DNA from: Zizania palustris
Taxonomy: Eukaryota > Streptophyta > Magnoliopsida > Poales > Poaceae
Length of the DNA stretch: 64,000 nucleotides
Reading direction: 5' to 3'
Assembly: GCA_019279435.1 (NCBI GenBank)
Contig: JAAALK010000283.1
Coordinates: 65,144,642 to 65,208,641 of the forward strand
Under the pieces are notes generated by a model. That model was given only the letters and a program-made list of their open reading frames with translations. It made no database searches and had not been told where the DNA came from. The translations under genes and the position numbers were made by a program. Positions 45,192-56,994 of the stretch are shown in pieces (positions within the stretch are counted from its first letter, which is position 1; each line of letters opens with the position of its first letter).

Positions 45192-45644
45192 ATAACAGTC
45201 TCAATTGCACCATTATTAATATTGAAATGAAAGACACATATTGTGCCAACTTTTAACGCGTTACCTCAAATAAATTAGCTAAAACTAGTAATTATATAGC
45301 ACCGTCCATCTGTGGATTTATGCACCACAATTGGGACTACCTCGTTACCTGCTGCTACCACTTGAATCTCGATGGTCTATTAGGGTAGATGATGTGTGAT
45401 ATATTTCTCACAATATTGTTTTAAAAGTACAATTACAATAAAATTTGTACGAAGCTGGTTAGATAAGGCCAAGTGTATATATGTAGATGTTTACTTTTCT
45501 GACTTATGCAAAGAGCTTACCATCGACTTCTTATTGATGATCGAGTTATTTATTGTACAGACACATAATTGGGTCGTACAGGATAAACTTGTCGAGATGT
45601 CTTGCAAGAAATCCTTCCTTATTAGAGTTATATCTGTATGATTT
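45192..45644. other. Intergenic spacer, no gene seen
   Basis: AT-rich DNA between two LTR elements. Short ORFs show no recognisable domain. The last five bases, GATTT (45640-45644), form the left target duplication of the next insertion. Confidence 0.5.
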
Positions 45645-46875
45645 TGTTGACACGAAAATGTGCCCCCGCACTTGGATACTTAGGGACAAGCCTAAGCGTA
45701 ACACAGTACCGACGTCGTGTTCCGACTACCCTTAGCCGTGGTAAGGGGGGTGGAGTCGCCAGACAATCAGATCACACAAAATAATCCAATTAGCCAAAAG
45801 AAATATATTAAAACAGAATAAATCAGCAAACCGGTTGGAGCCTGTCGCCGAAGTGTACCTTCGGCGCCTAGTGCGAAGTGTCCCGCCGAAGGGTACCTTC
45901 GGCGTTCGGATTGATCTGATCGAAGATGAACTCCGAACGGATCTGGACACGACAATCACCTCCGAACAGCGGGGTTCGGCGTAAAATCTCCGATGCAGTA
46001 AGATACAAAGTAATGGCTTGAGTGTAATGCACGAGCATGACTTCGTCCAGAGCGGAGTACGAGCGTGGCGAAGCCTATGGTGATGAAGCGTGCTGGCGAA
46101 GTGTGCGGTTGAAGCAAAAGTCTCACCGAAGGGTGTTCTGACAACCTTCGAAACCAATCTCTCAGCTCTGGACACCTCCGACGAAGTAGCTCCGAGCGTA
46201 GGTAACCTGCAACAGAGTTGATTCGAAGTACAAATTCGGCCTAAGGACCGAATTCTCCTAAGTGTTGCACTAGTAGCGAAGGTAGCAATCTGTTACACAG
46301 ATTAGCGGATACTTCACAGACGAAGTAACAAGGCGATATCAATCTATTACGTAGATTAATGGATACTTCACAAGCGAAGTAACAAGGATTACCACTATTC
46401 CGAAGTGGTTGTCGGAGGGCTTCCAAGCAAACCCACGAAGAGTATAGAAAAGTAAAGATAAATAAATGCGATCCAAAGCTAGGGCTTTGTGGTTGATTTG
46501 TGTTTGGGGGGTCTCTGAACTGGATTCGCCTCTATATTTATAGGGGCTAGACCTCTAATCTAATCCGTTATAATTCAGCTGAATATAGATAAAAACTTAG
46601 CCAGAATCGTGTCCAACTCTGTCTCTACCGAAGTAGGCCTTCGGCTAGGCCCGTCGAAGCCTTCTCCTCGGGCCGAAGCTTCGGCGGTGTGGGACTCTGA
46701 AGGCTTCCTGACCGAAGGCCGTGGGCTGGCTGGAAACTTCCGGAGCCCATATTCCAATGGTCCTTCGGCCCCGTAGGGCTTCGGCCTGACCCGGGACATG
46801 TGTATTTTTGTCCCACATTACCAAAATTGATATTTTGACAATCTTAACCATTGATGCCATTTTGTGCTATCAACA
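45645..46875 (-). repeat. 3' LTR of the non-autonomous gypsy element (1231 bp)
   Basis: It aligns with 51684-52955 over its length. It carries a TATA box (reverse of TATTTATA, 46535-46542) and paired GTACCTTCGG/CCGAAGGTAC-type palindromes near 45850-45905. A two-unit direct repeat at about 46283-46391 has units that each contain AATCT...AGATT and TACTTC...GAAGTA palindromes. Confidence 0.9.
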
Positions 46876-46895
46876 CATGCCCCCCTGCCTTTTAG
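46876..46895 (-). other. Polypurine tract
   Basis: On the minus strand the bases before the 3' LTR are AAAAGGCAGGGGGGCATG, a purine-rich run ending at the TGTTGA boundary. This is the expected plus-strand primer and fixes the orientation of the element. Confidence 0.8.
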
Positions 46896-46975
46896 TGAAC
46901 TAAGTGAACTAAAAGCACAACGAGCTAAAGACGATACCTTCCATATCGGCCTTTTGACACCTTTTACGCAGTTTG

Positions 46976-47761
46976 TCACACACTTGGGAAATACCTTTTC
47001 AAGTATCTACTATTGAAAGCCATTCGAAACCGCTCTCCTTGTAGAGATTCTAACACATATACATACCTAGGAGCGATTTCAGCTATTTTGAAAGGGCCTT
47101 CCCAACTAGGTGACCATTTACCAAACTTGGGACTCTTAGTGCCTAAAGGTAAAATCGTCTTCCAAACCAAGTCACCCACTTGAAACGATTTTGGTTTGAC
47201 CTTCTTATTGTAGGATTTATCTACTCTCCTCTTGTCTACTTCTATGGCTTCTAAAGCCTTCAATCTCTTACCAGTCACTTCTTCGAGGTTGTCCTTCAAA
47301 ATAGTTTCATACTCGTCGACCGATAAACCATCTTGTTTTAACACCCTTAGAGAGCTAAGATCTACTTCTTCTTTAACTCGGTCATAGACGGCCGAATTAA
47401 AGCGACGAGGAGGCTGTTTATAAGGCCTAAATCTGGACTTGATAGGTAGCCGATGCTCCACGAGCTCACGGCTTAGTCCCGGCATCTCACTATACTCCCA
47501 TGCGAAACAATCGACATACGACCGAAGCAACTTTATTACTTTGGCTTTTTCATCAGGCTGTAAATGTTGATTCACAAAGGTCAGCCTCGCGATGCTACCA
47601 TCACCTATGTTAACTTCTTCTAAGGGATCAGCCGACGCAAATCCTTGCCCTAATTTCTCTACTTCGCTAAAGTCTTTGACGGCCTCAGCAATACCGTCTT
47701 TATTAGACCGATACTGCTCTACACGAGACTTTAGCCAATCCAGATTACTATTGCTAGACAT
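46976..47761 (-). pseudogene. Fused pol remnant: RT N-terminus joined in frame to integrase C-terminus
   Basis: An open 261-codon frame. Residues 1-134 are the region before and at the start of RT (DCFAWEYSEMPGLSRELVEH and KSRFRPYKQPPRRF). From about residue 135 the sequence is the integrase C-terminal end (YNKKVKPKSFQVGDLVWK, SWEGPFKIAEIAPRYVY, NSRYLKRYFPSV). Several hundred residues of RT, RNase H and integrase core are missing at the junction near 47355, yet the frame is kept. No catalytic motif remains. Confidence 0.85.
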
Positions 47762-47985
47762 GACTACTAATACAAAAATAGTCGTGCTACACCAGCCGAC
47801 TTTACAGACACTGGTACAAAATGTCCTCCGGATACGCTAACAAAATTGTAATCTGAAAGATCTCTTCCTGACAGACACTCTACTTTGTTGTGAACGGCGT
47901 CAACTGATACATCAGCTAATGCCACTTGGGCCGAAGTATCTGTGGGAATGACCTCTACTTCATCGCTGTCCCACTGAATTAGGCA

Positions 47986-48372
47986 CTAGTGCAGAATAGA
48001 AGGAATGCAGCAATTCGCATGAATCCAGTCGCGCCCAAGCAGTATGCTATAGTTACCTTGTACATCGATGACGAAGAATGCCATTGGTAACATCTTGTTG
48101 CCCACTGTCAACTCCATGGAGAGCACGCCCTTGGCCTTGGAACTCTTGCCGTTGAAGCCGTTGAGCATCAAGTTGGTCTTCTTCTGATCATCCTCGTTCC
48201 TGCCAAGTTTCTTCAACAGCGAGTAAAGCATTAGGTTAACAGTAGCGCCACCATCGACAAGTATCCGGGAAATCGACTTTCCGTCAATGTGACCTCTGAC
48301 GTAGAGAGGCTTCAGATGGCGAGCCGAATCCCCGGGCTTCTCAAAAATAGCATTGCGCGGACCGAGGTTCAA
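47986..48372 (-). pseudogene. gypsy retropepsin-type protease region
   Basis: A 128-codon open piece contains ILVDGGATVNLM, the active-site pattern of plant gypsy proteases, followed by VIDVQGNYSILLGRDWIH, the conserved C-terminal Leu-Gly-Arg-Asp region. It would cleave the gag-pol polyprotein. It lies between gag and the fused pol remnant on the same strand and is out of frame with at least one of them. Confidence 0.85.
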
Positions 48373-49900
48373 TTGAGCAACCTTGGCCTCGTTCTACAGC
48401 AAGGCGAACTCGGCAGGCAGCGTGACGACGTTGATGTCCATTGCTTGGGGTGCAGGCCCCTTGGAGATAGGCGAGTAGTCATCGTCGAGCATGTCGTCAT
48501 CGTCGTCGCTCGAGCTAGGAGCCGGGTTGGTCGTCTCAACCTACTTCACCCTCCATGCCTGTCTTGTAGTTGGTCAAGGGCGGATTTCTTCAAAAATAGC
48601 GTCCCGCTCGTCCTCGGCTTTCTTCTCGCGCATCTCCAGTGCCCGCAGTCATTGCAGACGTCTCTTTTGTGATTTGGACATGCTTGGAGGTGCCCAAGAT
48701 GGCTGTGGCTTCGTGCCAGGTGCTACTGCTTGGCTCCTGTCGACTTTACCCGAAGTGGTGCTTCCTACCTCGGCCTCATGCACTCTGTATTCGGAGGGGC
48801 CTTCGCTGCGGACCCCAATAGTCGGATTGACCTTGTTTGGCCGATCGAACCAGGCTTCGACGTGGGCTCCGGCCGAAGCAGGGGACTTACCTCCGTCAGT
48901 CTTCGGTGATAATGCCTTCGGGATTGGGACTTCCTGAGACCCTACTATGACTGTGATAGCTTCGGACTCCCTGTCCTCGGCCTCTTCGCGCTTGTATTCT
49001 TCGACTTCGCTCTATATGGGCCGATTCGGAGGTACCTTAGATAGTCTGTGGACGTTGCCTCCCTCCGCTGCGTCTGTTTGTCCCTGCCATTCATAATACT
49101 CCAAAGGAAAACAAGGCATATAGTTAAGTTGTGGAGGGTACTCCAGCTCTGATACGTATGGAGCCCACGGAGTTCCCGCCCAGTTGTACGGCGGAGGCAT
49201 CAGCGGCTCTAGTGGCCTCGCCCACTGTGAGCCGAACCTGTTACCCGGAGAGGGGTTCGGCAGAGTCGACGGTGTCTCGGACCATATCAGTGAGGGGTCC
49301 TGCCAGGCTGGAGGTATGTTCGGCCAGTGTGGGCCGAAGCCTCCTGTCAGAGGGTTTGTCCAGAGTGATGCGGGGTTCGGCCATTGGGGGCCAAATTATC
49401 TCCACATGGGGTTCGACCACTAGGGTCTGAAGTTACTGTACGGGGGGTTCGGCCATTGAGGTCCGAAGCCACCGTACGGAGTGTCAGGCCACTGTGGCCC
49501 AAAGTCATCACGAGGAGGGCTCGACCACTGTGGTCCAAAGCCACCCTCCGAACGCCTTTGGCCCTTCGACTGACTTAGCCTTTTAGCGCGGGGACCTACT
49601 TCCTTGGCTTTTCTTTGATGCTTGTTCAACAGCATCTTGTATGTTACCTTTGGCCTCTTGTGAGCCTTAGCCGAAGGGATGTTAATGTTCTATTTCCACA
49701 CTCCCACCTCGGGGTTCTTTGGTATGAGTGTGCGAGTGCACGACTCTCCAACAATTACATCCTTCCCTTTAGTTGACTCAGCCTGTTCCGGCCGAATCAA
49801 TACCTTCTTCTCGCTGAGGTCGACGGCGTTGACGGGAAAAGGATCTTTGTCCACCTTCATTTTTGGATTGTGGTCTATTTTCAATCATCCTTCTTCTATG
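48373..49900 (-). pseudogene. Gag-protease linker with Trp-rich GFGPQWP repeats
   Basis: Between gag and protease the minus-strand reading at 49635-49200 repeats a 12-residue unit with core FGPQWPxxPYGG. Perfect units such as FGPQWPDTPYGG are followed by increasingly divergent ones ending near LMPPPYNWAGTPWAPY (about 49160-49200). On the DNA this is a 36-base tandem repeat. Upstream, 49884-49690 encodes a Lys-rich piece with VLIRPEQAESTKGKDV. Frames change several times. I do not recognise a domain; a nucleic-acid or particle-assembly role is only a guess. Confidence 0.6.
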
Positions 49901-50319
49901 GCCGAGTGAACCTTCCGCCAAAAAACTTTGTAGTCGTTAGTATTATGTGAATGTGAATCATGCCACTTATAGTATGGATGTTTCTTCAACTCATCGGCAG
50001 AGGGAATGACTTGACCTTTAGGCAACCTGAGAAGTTGGTTCTTTAAGAGAAAATCAAATATTTTATCACACTTAGTTATATCGAATTAGTACTTGACCTC
50101 ACTAGGCCGATTCTTCGTGGGAGACGACCGTAATTTAGAACATGTGATAGGTTTACTCTTAGTGTTCCAAACCCATTCGGCTACGTACATGTCAGCCGAA
50201 TACTCCTCTACTGATTCCTCTTCATCGGAGCATTCCATGATGTGGATTTCAGCCCTAGGCTTGTTTAACGTTTTAATAAACTTCTTATCTTTGGCTCGGC
50301 CTTCCTAGACGAGAGCCTG

Positions 50320-51650
50320 CTACAGGACTTGGTTAACCTCTAAAAAGTTCTGGTTGTCTAATCTTTCTTTAATATCGGGACGCAACCCATTAAAAGCTAG
50401 TTCTGCCAGTTCCCTTTCTGAAATTCTAAGGCTGAAACATTGGTTTCTAGTATCCCTAAAATGCTTGATGTACTCAGAGGCATTCTCATTAGATTTCTGC
50501 CTAACCGATGTCAAGTGTGAAATCCTAAGTTCCGTCTCACCTGTGTAAAAGTAATCATGGAATTTTTGTTCTAAATCATCCCACATCTAAACGGAGTTCG
50601 GCGGGAGCGCCGAAAACCAAGTGAAAGCGGTGCCAGATAGCGAGAGAGAAAATAGTCTAATTTTTAGAGCATCTGTCCCGCTAGCTTCTCTAGACTGTGC
50701 TAAAAAATGACTAACATGCTCTAGTGTGGTTTTGCTACTCTCACTATCGAACTTAGTGAATTCGGGGGTTCTATAGCCGTGGGGTAGGGTATTGTATCGA
50801 AATGGTCAGGATATGGCTTACAGTAAACCCTAACCTGACCCTTAGGCATGAAGGCGGCGCATTCCCTAAATAGTGCGCAAATCTGCTCCTCTAGGTCATC
50901 TTGGCCTGCTGCCTGCGCACGTCTCTCGTGCGGGGGCGCGACACGCGGTGGGATGTAGGTGTGTCGGCCATGGGCCTCTTCCCTACGTGCTAGTTGTACG
51001 ACGTGCTCGAGTCCAGGTGCCTGTGCATGTGGCGCGGGCAGGGATGGTACCGGCACAGGTGGTGGTGGTGCGTGGTACGCAGTGCTAGTTTGGTTGTAAG
51101 CATAGTGACTAGTCTCGTCCATATGTGTTGAGGCCAGAGACGTAATGGTCTTGCCAGTGTTACCGTCAGTTCTGCTGTACAAATGATTTACCAGAGGTAC
51201 ACTAGCAATAGGGACTGGTGGTATGGCCTCAGTAAAGCCAAACCTTCTAAGAGTTACCTCTACTTGGGAGCTAACTGCTGAATCTAAACGGTTGGCTAGC
51301 GAAGCGCTAACGGCCTAATCTACTGATGCTGCTATTTTTTGCTCAATCTCTAAAGAAGATAAACGAGGCGATACAGGTGTTACCTGGATCCGAGCAAGGT
51401 CGGGGGCGATGATGTCGCACTTGATGAAGCATGTGCATGTCTTGACGTAGCCCCCAAGCATCATGTCTTGGAGCACCTTCAATTTTGCCTCGATCTCTGC
51501 TCGGTCTTCTACGGGAATATCTTCAAGAGTAGGTGTTAGGATGTTGCGGTTGTCGATATCCGTGCCTGCTATGGTGTCCATTGGTGGTGTAGACGTAGTA
51601 GTCGTTGTAGATATACCGGTGGCCGATGTAGACATACCCGTCATGTTGGC
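50320..51650 (-). pseudogene. gypsy gag of the non-autonomous element
   Basis: The N-terminal part starts near 51644 (MTGMSTSATG) and is Thr/Pro-rich, with a stop near 51316. The middle (51182-50721) is Pro/His/Ala-rich. The capsid-type retrotransposon gag domain lies at 50586-50320 (WDDLEQKFHDYFYTG, KQSNENASEYIKHFRDTRNQ with small differences, ELAELAFNGLRPDI). Two of the stops read TAG where neighbouring context suggests CAG. With the LTRs, PBS and PPT, this gag is the main coding content kept by the element. Confidence 0.78.
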
Positions 51651-51659
51651 GTAGCTTTT

Positions 51660-51676
51660 CCCCAGCGGAGTCGCCA
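51660..51676 (-). other. Primer-binding site of the non-autonomous gypsy element
   Basis: TGGCGACTCCGCTGGGG lies 7 bases inside the LTR edge. It starts with the TGG expected for pairing with a tRNA CCA end and resembles PBS sequences seen in plant gypsy elements. I do not assign the tRNA. Confidence 0.7.
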
Positions 51677-51683
51677 AAAAGTG

Positions 51684-52955
51684 TGTTGACACGAAAACGT
51701 GCCCCCGCACTTGGGTCAGTTCGATGATCCAAAAGTATGCAGATACTTAGGGACAAGCCTAAGAGTAACAAAGCACCGACGTCGCGTTCCGACTACCCTT
51801 AGCTGTGGTAAGGGGGGTGGAGTCGCCAGGCAATCAGATCACACAAAATAATCCAATTAGCCGAAAAAATATATTAAATAGAATAAATCAGCGAGCCGGT
51901 CGGAGCCTGTCTACTCAAAGTATGGTGCGAAGGGGGTCGCCGAAGTGTACCTTCGGCATCTAGTGTGAAGTGTCCCGCCGAAGGGTACCTTCGGTGTTCG
52001 GATTGATCTGATCGAAGATGAACTCCGAACGGATCTAGACACGACAATCACCTCCGAACAGCGGGGTTCGGCGTGAAATCTTCGATGCAGTAAGATACAG
52101 AGTAATGGCTTGAGCATAACACGCAAGCGTGACTTCGTCCAGAGTGGAGTACGAGCGTGGCGAAGCCTGTCGTGACGAAGTGTGCTGGCGAAGTGTACGA
52201 TCGAAGCAAAAGTCTTGCTGAAGGGTGTTCTCGCAACCTCTGAAACCGATCTCTCAGCTCCGGACACCTCCGACGAAGTAGCTCCGAGCGTAGGTAACCT
52301 GCAACAGAGTTGATTCGAAGTATCAATTCGGCCTGAGGACCGAATTCTGCTAAGTGTTGCACTAGTAGTGAAGGTAGCAATCTGTTACGCATATTAGCGG
52401 ATACTTCACAGGCAAAGTAACAAGGCGATAGCAATCTATTACGTAGATTAACGGATACTTCACAAGCGAAGTAACAAGGATTACCACTGTTCCGAAGTGG
52501 CCGTCAGAGGGCTTCTAGGCAAACCCATGAAGAGTACAGAAAAGTAAAGATAAATAAATGCGATCCAAAGCTAGGGCTTTGTTGTTGATTTGTGTTGGTG
52601 GGAGGGTTCTCTGAACTGGCTTCGCCTCTATATTTATATGGGCTAGACCTCTAATATAATCTGCTATAATTCCGCTGAATAGAGATAAAAACTTAGCCAG
52701 AATCGTGTCCAACTCTATCTTTGCTGAAGTGGGCCTTTAGCCAGGCCCGTCGAAGCCTGCTCCTCGGGCCGAAGCTTCAGCGGCATGGGCCTCCGAAGGC
52801 TTCCTGACCAAAGGCCGTGGGCTGGCTGGAAGCTTCCGGAGCCCATAGCCCAATGGTCCTTCGGCCTGACCCGGGACATGTGTATTTTTGGCCCACATTA
52901 CCAAAATTGATATTTTTAAAATCTTAACCATTGATGCCATTTTTTGCTATCAACA
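51684..52955 (-). repeat. 5' LTR of the non-autonomous gypsy element (1272 bp)
   Basis: It is the partner of 45645-46875, with TGTTGA...TCAACA ends. The TATA box is at 52631-52638. It contains about 25 extra bases near 51712-51740 (GGGTCAGTTCGATGATCC region) and others near 51905-51935 that the 3' LTR lacks. It also has scattered substitutions, so the insertion is not recent. Confidence 0.9.
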
Positions 52956-54440
52956 TATTTTCGAAATAAAAGATGCCCTTCAGTTGGTACATTTGGTCGG
53001 TATCGTGCTCTCTAACTATCTCCTTCCCCTTATTCATAGCATTGTTGGGACCCTCACATGCTATTATAAAAAACTGATTTAAGTTCATAAATAAAATAAG
53101 CATGTCTCGTAAGTAGTGATAGTTTGCTATAGATATTGCTATCGCTATCCTCCACTTTTATAGTTATTGTGATCTTCTCTTTATCATAGTTATTGTTAAT
53201 AGTGATTGTAATAGATAATGTGGGCTACCTTTGTGGTATATCCTGTCTCCATAACTTGCAACCTCAACCATAGTGGTGCATCCATCTTTTGTTAATATCT
53301 TAAGGGTATCACCAACGTGAATGTTATTGATATCACCAAAACTTTTTGTTAGAAACTATAGCAGTGAGTTAATATCACATTAGTTTGCTAATTTTATTAC
53401 CACATAAATATAATATGCAATGTACAATATATAAACCTAGTGACACCCGACGTGGACGTAATGATTGATCTTCAATAGGTAATTGTTAGAAACATAAGTT
53501 GGTACTTATATTATTGGCATGGATTACTACAACTAAACATAGCACTTGCAGTACGGGAAAGAAAAAATAATACCATAGGGACTCGCCTATTGCTAGAAGC
53601 ACGTTGTCCAGCAGAAATGCCATGTTGATCACTTGGTTACTGAGACTTGTCATGTCTCTAATTTATGTTATATTTGACAACGATAAAAAATACAATAATA
53701 CTTACGTAAACTATAATAAACAAATTGAATAGTGTGTGACAACTAATAAATTAGATGTTACCCCTAAAGAATATTGAAGAAAAAGAAACATAAAGAACTA
53801 AACTGTATGAAAGTGGTGTAATGTAAGATCATTCCATGAAAAAATATAGGAACAATAATAGTAGCACGTGAACAATAAGATCATTGCATGAATAAAACAA
53901 CTAAACAATACTAGTAGCACGTAATGTAATATCATTGCATAAACAAGCTTGTCAAACCCCCAAAAGTGCCTAAATGTCACACACACATCATCATATTAAT
54001 AGCCTTCTATTCGTTGAGTTATTCAAAAAGCACCATATTCACAATGTAACAAATAACAAACCCTAACCTTAATGTAGGAGTAGGGGAGGAAGAGGACCTT
54101 AGGAGGAAGAGATGGACAAGACGAGGCAACGAAAAAATAGAGGGTGTGATGGATGAAAGAGGCCACGCTAGAACGAGGCCGGCGGAGGAGGCCACGACGG
54201 GAGGGAGGTCGCGATGACAAAATGCGTGGAGCGTCATAGCGGAATGACGATGGAGGATATCGAATGCGTGGTCGCTAGAGTTTAGTGTTTTGCATGATAT
54301 AAAGCGTTCTGTTGGCCCCTCTATTTATACACATCAATAGTGATGTATGATAGTTGCCACCTATCACTACTGATTGATAGTGTCTTTAGTGACGGACGAT
54401 AGTTTCCACCAATCACTAATTATTCCATATTATATTGGTA
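52956..54440. other. AT-rich DNA with possible second CACTA remnant
   Basis: On the minus strand 53341-53190 reads without stops as a sensible segment (HVGDTLKILTKDGCTTMVEV, SYGDRIYHKGSPHYLL) that I cannot assign. 54019-54237 is a GC-rich minus ORF without a domain. 54335-54430 has repeated TATCACTA/TAGTGAYGGACGATAG words in both orientations, like CACTA subterminal repeats. Together these could be a decayed minus-strand CACTA element, but no terminus is proved. Confidence 0.35.
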
Positions 54441-54964
54441 CAATCCATTGGTGATGGGCCGACATGAGTTCAATCCATTGGAACAATATTTGTGCCATAT
54501 TATCAAATCGTATGGATGTGTGCAAACTATGTCACTTATATTGGTATTAGAGCTTGTGTCCTTTAGTCCTCATATGTTTCTATTTACCAACCATTTGCCA
54601 TCTAATCAGTGGCGGAGACAAGCCTACGGCAATTAGGTCCTAGGCTTGTCTCCCTAATTACTCTTAAAATTCAATTGAAAATTATGAAAATTTTGATGAT
54701 CTGATGTAAATTTTATTATTTAGACCTAGGTATGATGAAATTGTGGCTCTGCCCCTGCATCTAATCACCATATATTCACTGATCCCAACATTGGCATGGC
54801 ACACAATAATAAAACATTTTATCCTATATTCAAACTAAAATAGGATTATCAAAATACAACAAATCAATATGAAGACAAATATTATAAAACATAAAATAGA
54901 ACATCACATCCATTTCAAATTATTTTAAATAAAACGATGCATGCATTTCTATATTGTACTATAA
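54441..54964. other. Intergenic, no gene seen
   Basis: AT-rich sequence with only short random ORFs. It ends in TAA (54962-54964), which is the left target duplication of the MITE that follows. Confidence 0.5.
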
Positions 54965-55332
54965 GAGCATATTATTTTTTACTTGCTATTTAGGGTAATA
55001 GCAAGACTCTCTATTTAAGTTGGATTTCTATTTTTCTATCCACTCTAATGTACTTCTCAAATATGGCTTGTTACCTATTCGTATTTGAATTCATCTATGT
55101 TTATCACTATATTTTAACTACTAATGGCTATATTTTTAGACTATACTTGTTACAAAATAGAGTAGCAAGGGGGATGATAAGTTTTGATGACTTGCTATAA
55201 GAAGTATAGGTAGGAGGATGAGAAACCACCTAAAATAACAAGGCAAACAACAAGAACAATGGAGCTATTTTTTAACCATACTTGCTATAAAATAGAGTAA
55301 CAAGTGGGATAAAGACCACAATGGAGATGCTC
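54965..55332. mobile_element. Tourist-like MITE (PIF/Harbinger type), 368 bp
   Basis: It begins GAGCAT and ends GATGCTC. It is flanked on both sides by TAA (54962-54964 and 55333-55335), the 3-base target preference of PIF/Harbinger elements. No coding capacity. Inside, a 30-base word (ATACTTGYTAYAAAATAGAG) occurs twice. The 5' terminal inverted repeat is short, so the superfamily call rests mainly on the TAA duplication and size. Confidence 0.65.
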
Positions 55333-55575
55333 TAAGGCAAGTAAGCCACATAGATAAACCTCTAACTATTTAAGTTCAACTTATAAAAGGAGCATGAGTT
55401 GTTTTCAAAATCGATGTCATCGATCAATTCTTCGATTGTAATGACCAAAGGGTTGTCAATGATGACTTCTCCTTAGCCCTTTCTTAGCATGGCGGCAATG
55501 ATATACCAACAACCCACTACTAAAAAAATCTCCAAATAAACAAAAAATAAGTGAAAGTGTGAAAAGGGTTCACAC
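55333..55575. other. Short spacer with a CACTA-like motif
   Basis: CACTACTAAAAAAAT at about 55518 resembles a CACTA terminus reading to the right, but no partner end is visible. CACAC (55571-55575) would be the left target duplication of the gypsy element starting at 55576. Confidence 0.4.
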
Positions 55576-56352
55576 TGTTAGTGTCGTTGCGTCACAACAA
55601 CAATAGCCTACGGGGGGTACCCGCGGTGTGATTTATGTAGGTGTTGGTGTCTTTTTTGGTCACACATGTGGTCTAAGAGATTTACTTAACTCCAATGCAA
55701 CTCCTATAATCTTAGAAAAAGGGTTCTGAGCATGCCAATCAGTTTAACCCTGCAATTGATAAGGAACCAGAAAGAATAACGTTAGTAGCAATGTTGATTG
55801 GCTGCCGAGCCGATGACTGTGGTTAGAATAAAATAAACATGAGTAAACACGCCGATCGGCCACAAGGTCGATGACCACAGCCACGCTATCAGGCTGAGCA
55901 CGCCATCAGCCGATAGGTGAAGTCCTTGTGCGCAAAGGCAAATGAGCGCTTCCTAGATATGTATCAAGTGCAACATAATTGAAGATAACCTATCGGCTTG
56001 TACTCTGATAGAAACTAAACTCAGCATACAAAATAATGCATCCACACCATCAAATTACCGTAACTACAAGATCAGACCTAACCATGGCAGTTGCTAGTCA
56101 CAAGAAATCAATAACACTTCAACGCATCGGGCATACTTTATAGTCTGGACACTTGCTATCCAAGTAATCTACGTTGTAACCGATTCTAGATCATCCTTAT
56201 CTTCTCTCACCTTTATCAGCTTCTTCATATCCGGCCATGTTGTAACAATATGGATGGGCTTCTTTGACCACCTTTGATTAGACTCCTTTGACTTCTCTTA
56301 ACCATGCGACATCCTTAGTGGGCCTAGGCTTTACCAAATCTTAGCGTTAACA
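55576..56352 (-). repeat. 3' LTR of the right-hand gypsy element (777 bp)
   Basis: The boundaries are inferred from TGTTAGTG at 55576 and AGCGTTAACA ending at 56352, with the polypurine tract directly outside it at 56353-56369. Only one LTR is in the window, so its length cannot be confirmed against a partner. The sequence is rich in CGGCC/CCGAT words. Confidence 0.65.
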
Positions 56353-56994
56353 CATGCCCCTAGTTTCAGAGCATTAAAGGGTAATTGATGCTTCAAAATT
56401 ATAGGTCATCATCACCCTCTGCCATCACGTCCTTTCAAATGTCCATCTATAACATCTTTTCAAACTCATTATTAGCAGTCGAAACCCTTCATATTCTAGC
56501 ACTTTATAAAACAATGCACAGGGTACCGGCTCCATATCATCTCACCCTTTCTTCTTCCTTTTTGCATCTTCTTCTTTGGCCATTCATGACCGTGATGGAT
56601 GTTTCTTGGTCTAACGCATCTACTTTTCTGTGTGGCGGCGTCGGACCAAGCTTCATCCCACACAATTTTGTATTGGTACTCTTTAAACCGAAGATTTTGT
56701 TCCCCTAATCCTAGGCCTACAAAGATCTCAGTGTTTCAAAAATTGTACTCATGATTACCTTTTTGCCAAACGTTGAAGGTGGTCCCACCAAATCAGGAGG
56801 GATCAACTTGACCCGGCTGCCAAGGAATCATTTTTTCTCTATAAGTATCCCTGACCACTCCTCACTTTTGTTCTTCATGCTTTATGCATACTACTCTCGC
56901 TTTAGCCCTCCAACTCACTGTCGTCTTTCTTCTAGCACTCTTGCGACCGCCGCCTCACCATTCATCATCCTCTCTACTGATCCCATACTCTGCG

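Larger units (their letters stand above)
45645..52955 (-). mobile_element. Complete Ty3/gypsy insertion with deleted pol core (non-autonomous)
   Basis: It has two LTRs (45645-46875 and 51684-52955), both TGTTGA...TCAACA, a PBS-like site next to the right LTR and a polypurine tract next to the left one, so it reads on the minus strand. The flanks are GATTT (left) and TATTT (right), a 5-base target duplication with one change. The internal region of 4.8 kb keeps gag, protease and the two ends of pol but lacks the RT catalytic part, RNase H and integrase core. It could only have moved with enzymes supplied by a relative. Confidence 0.9.
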
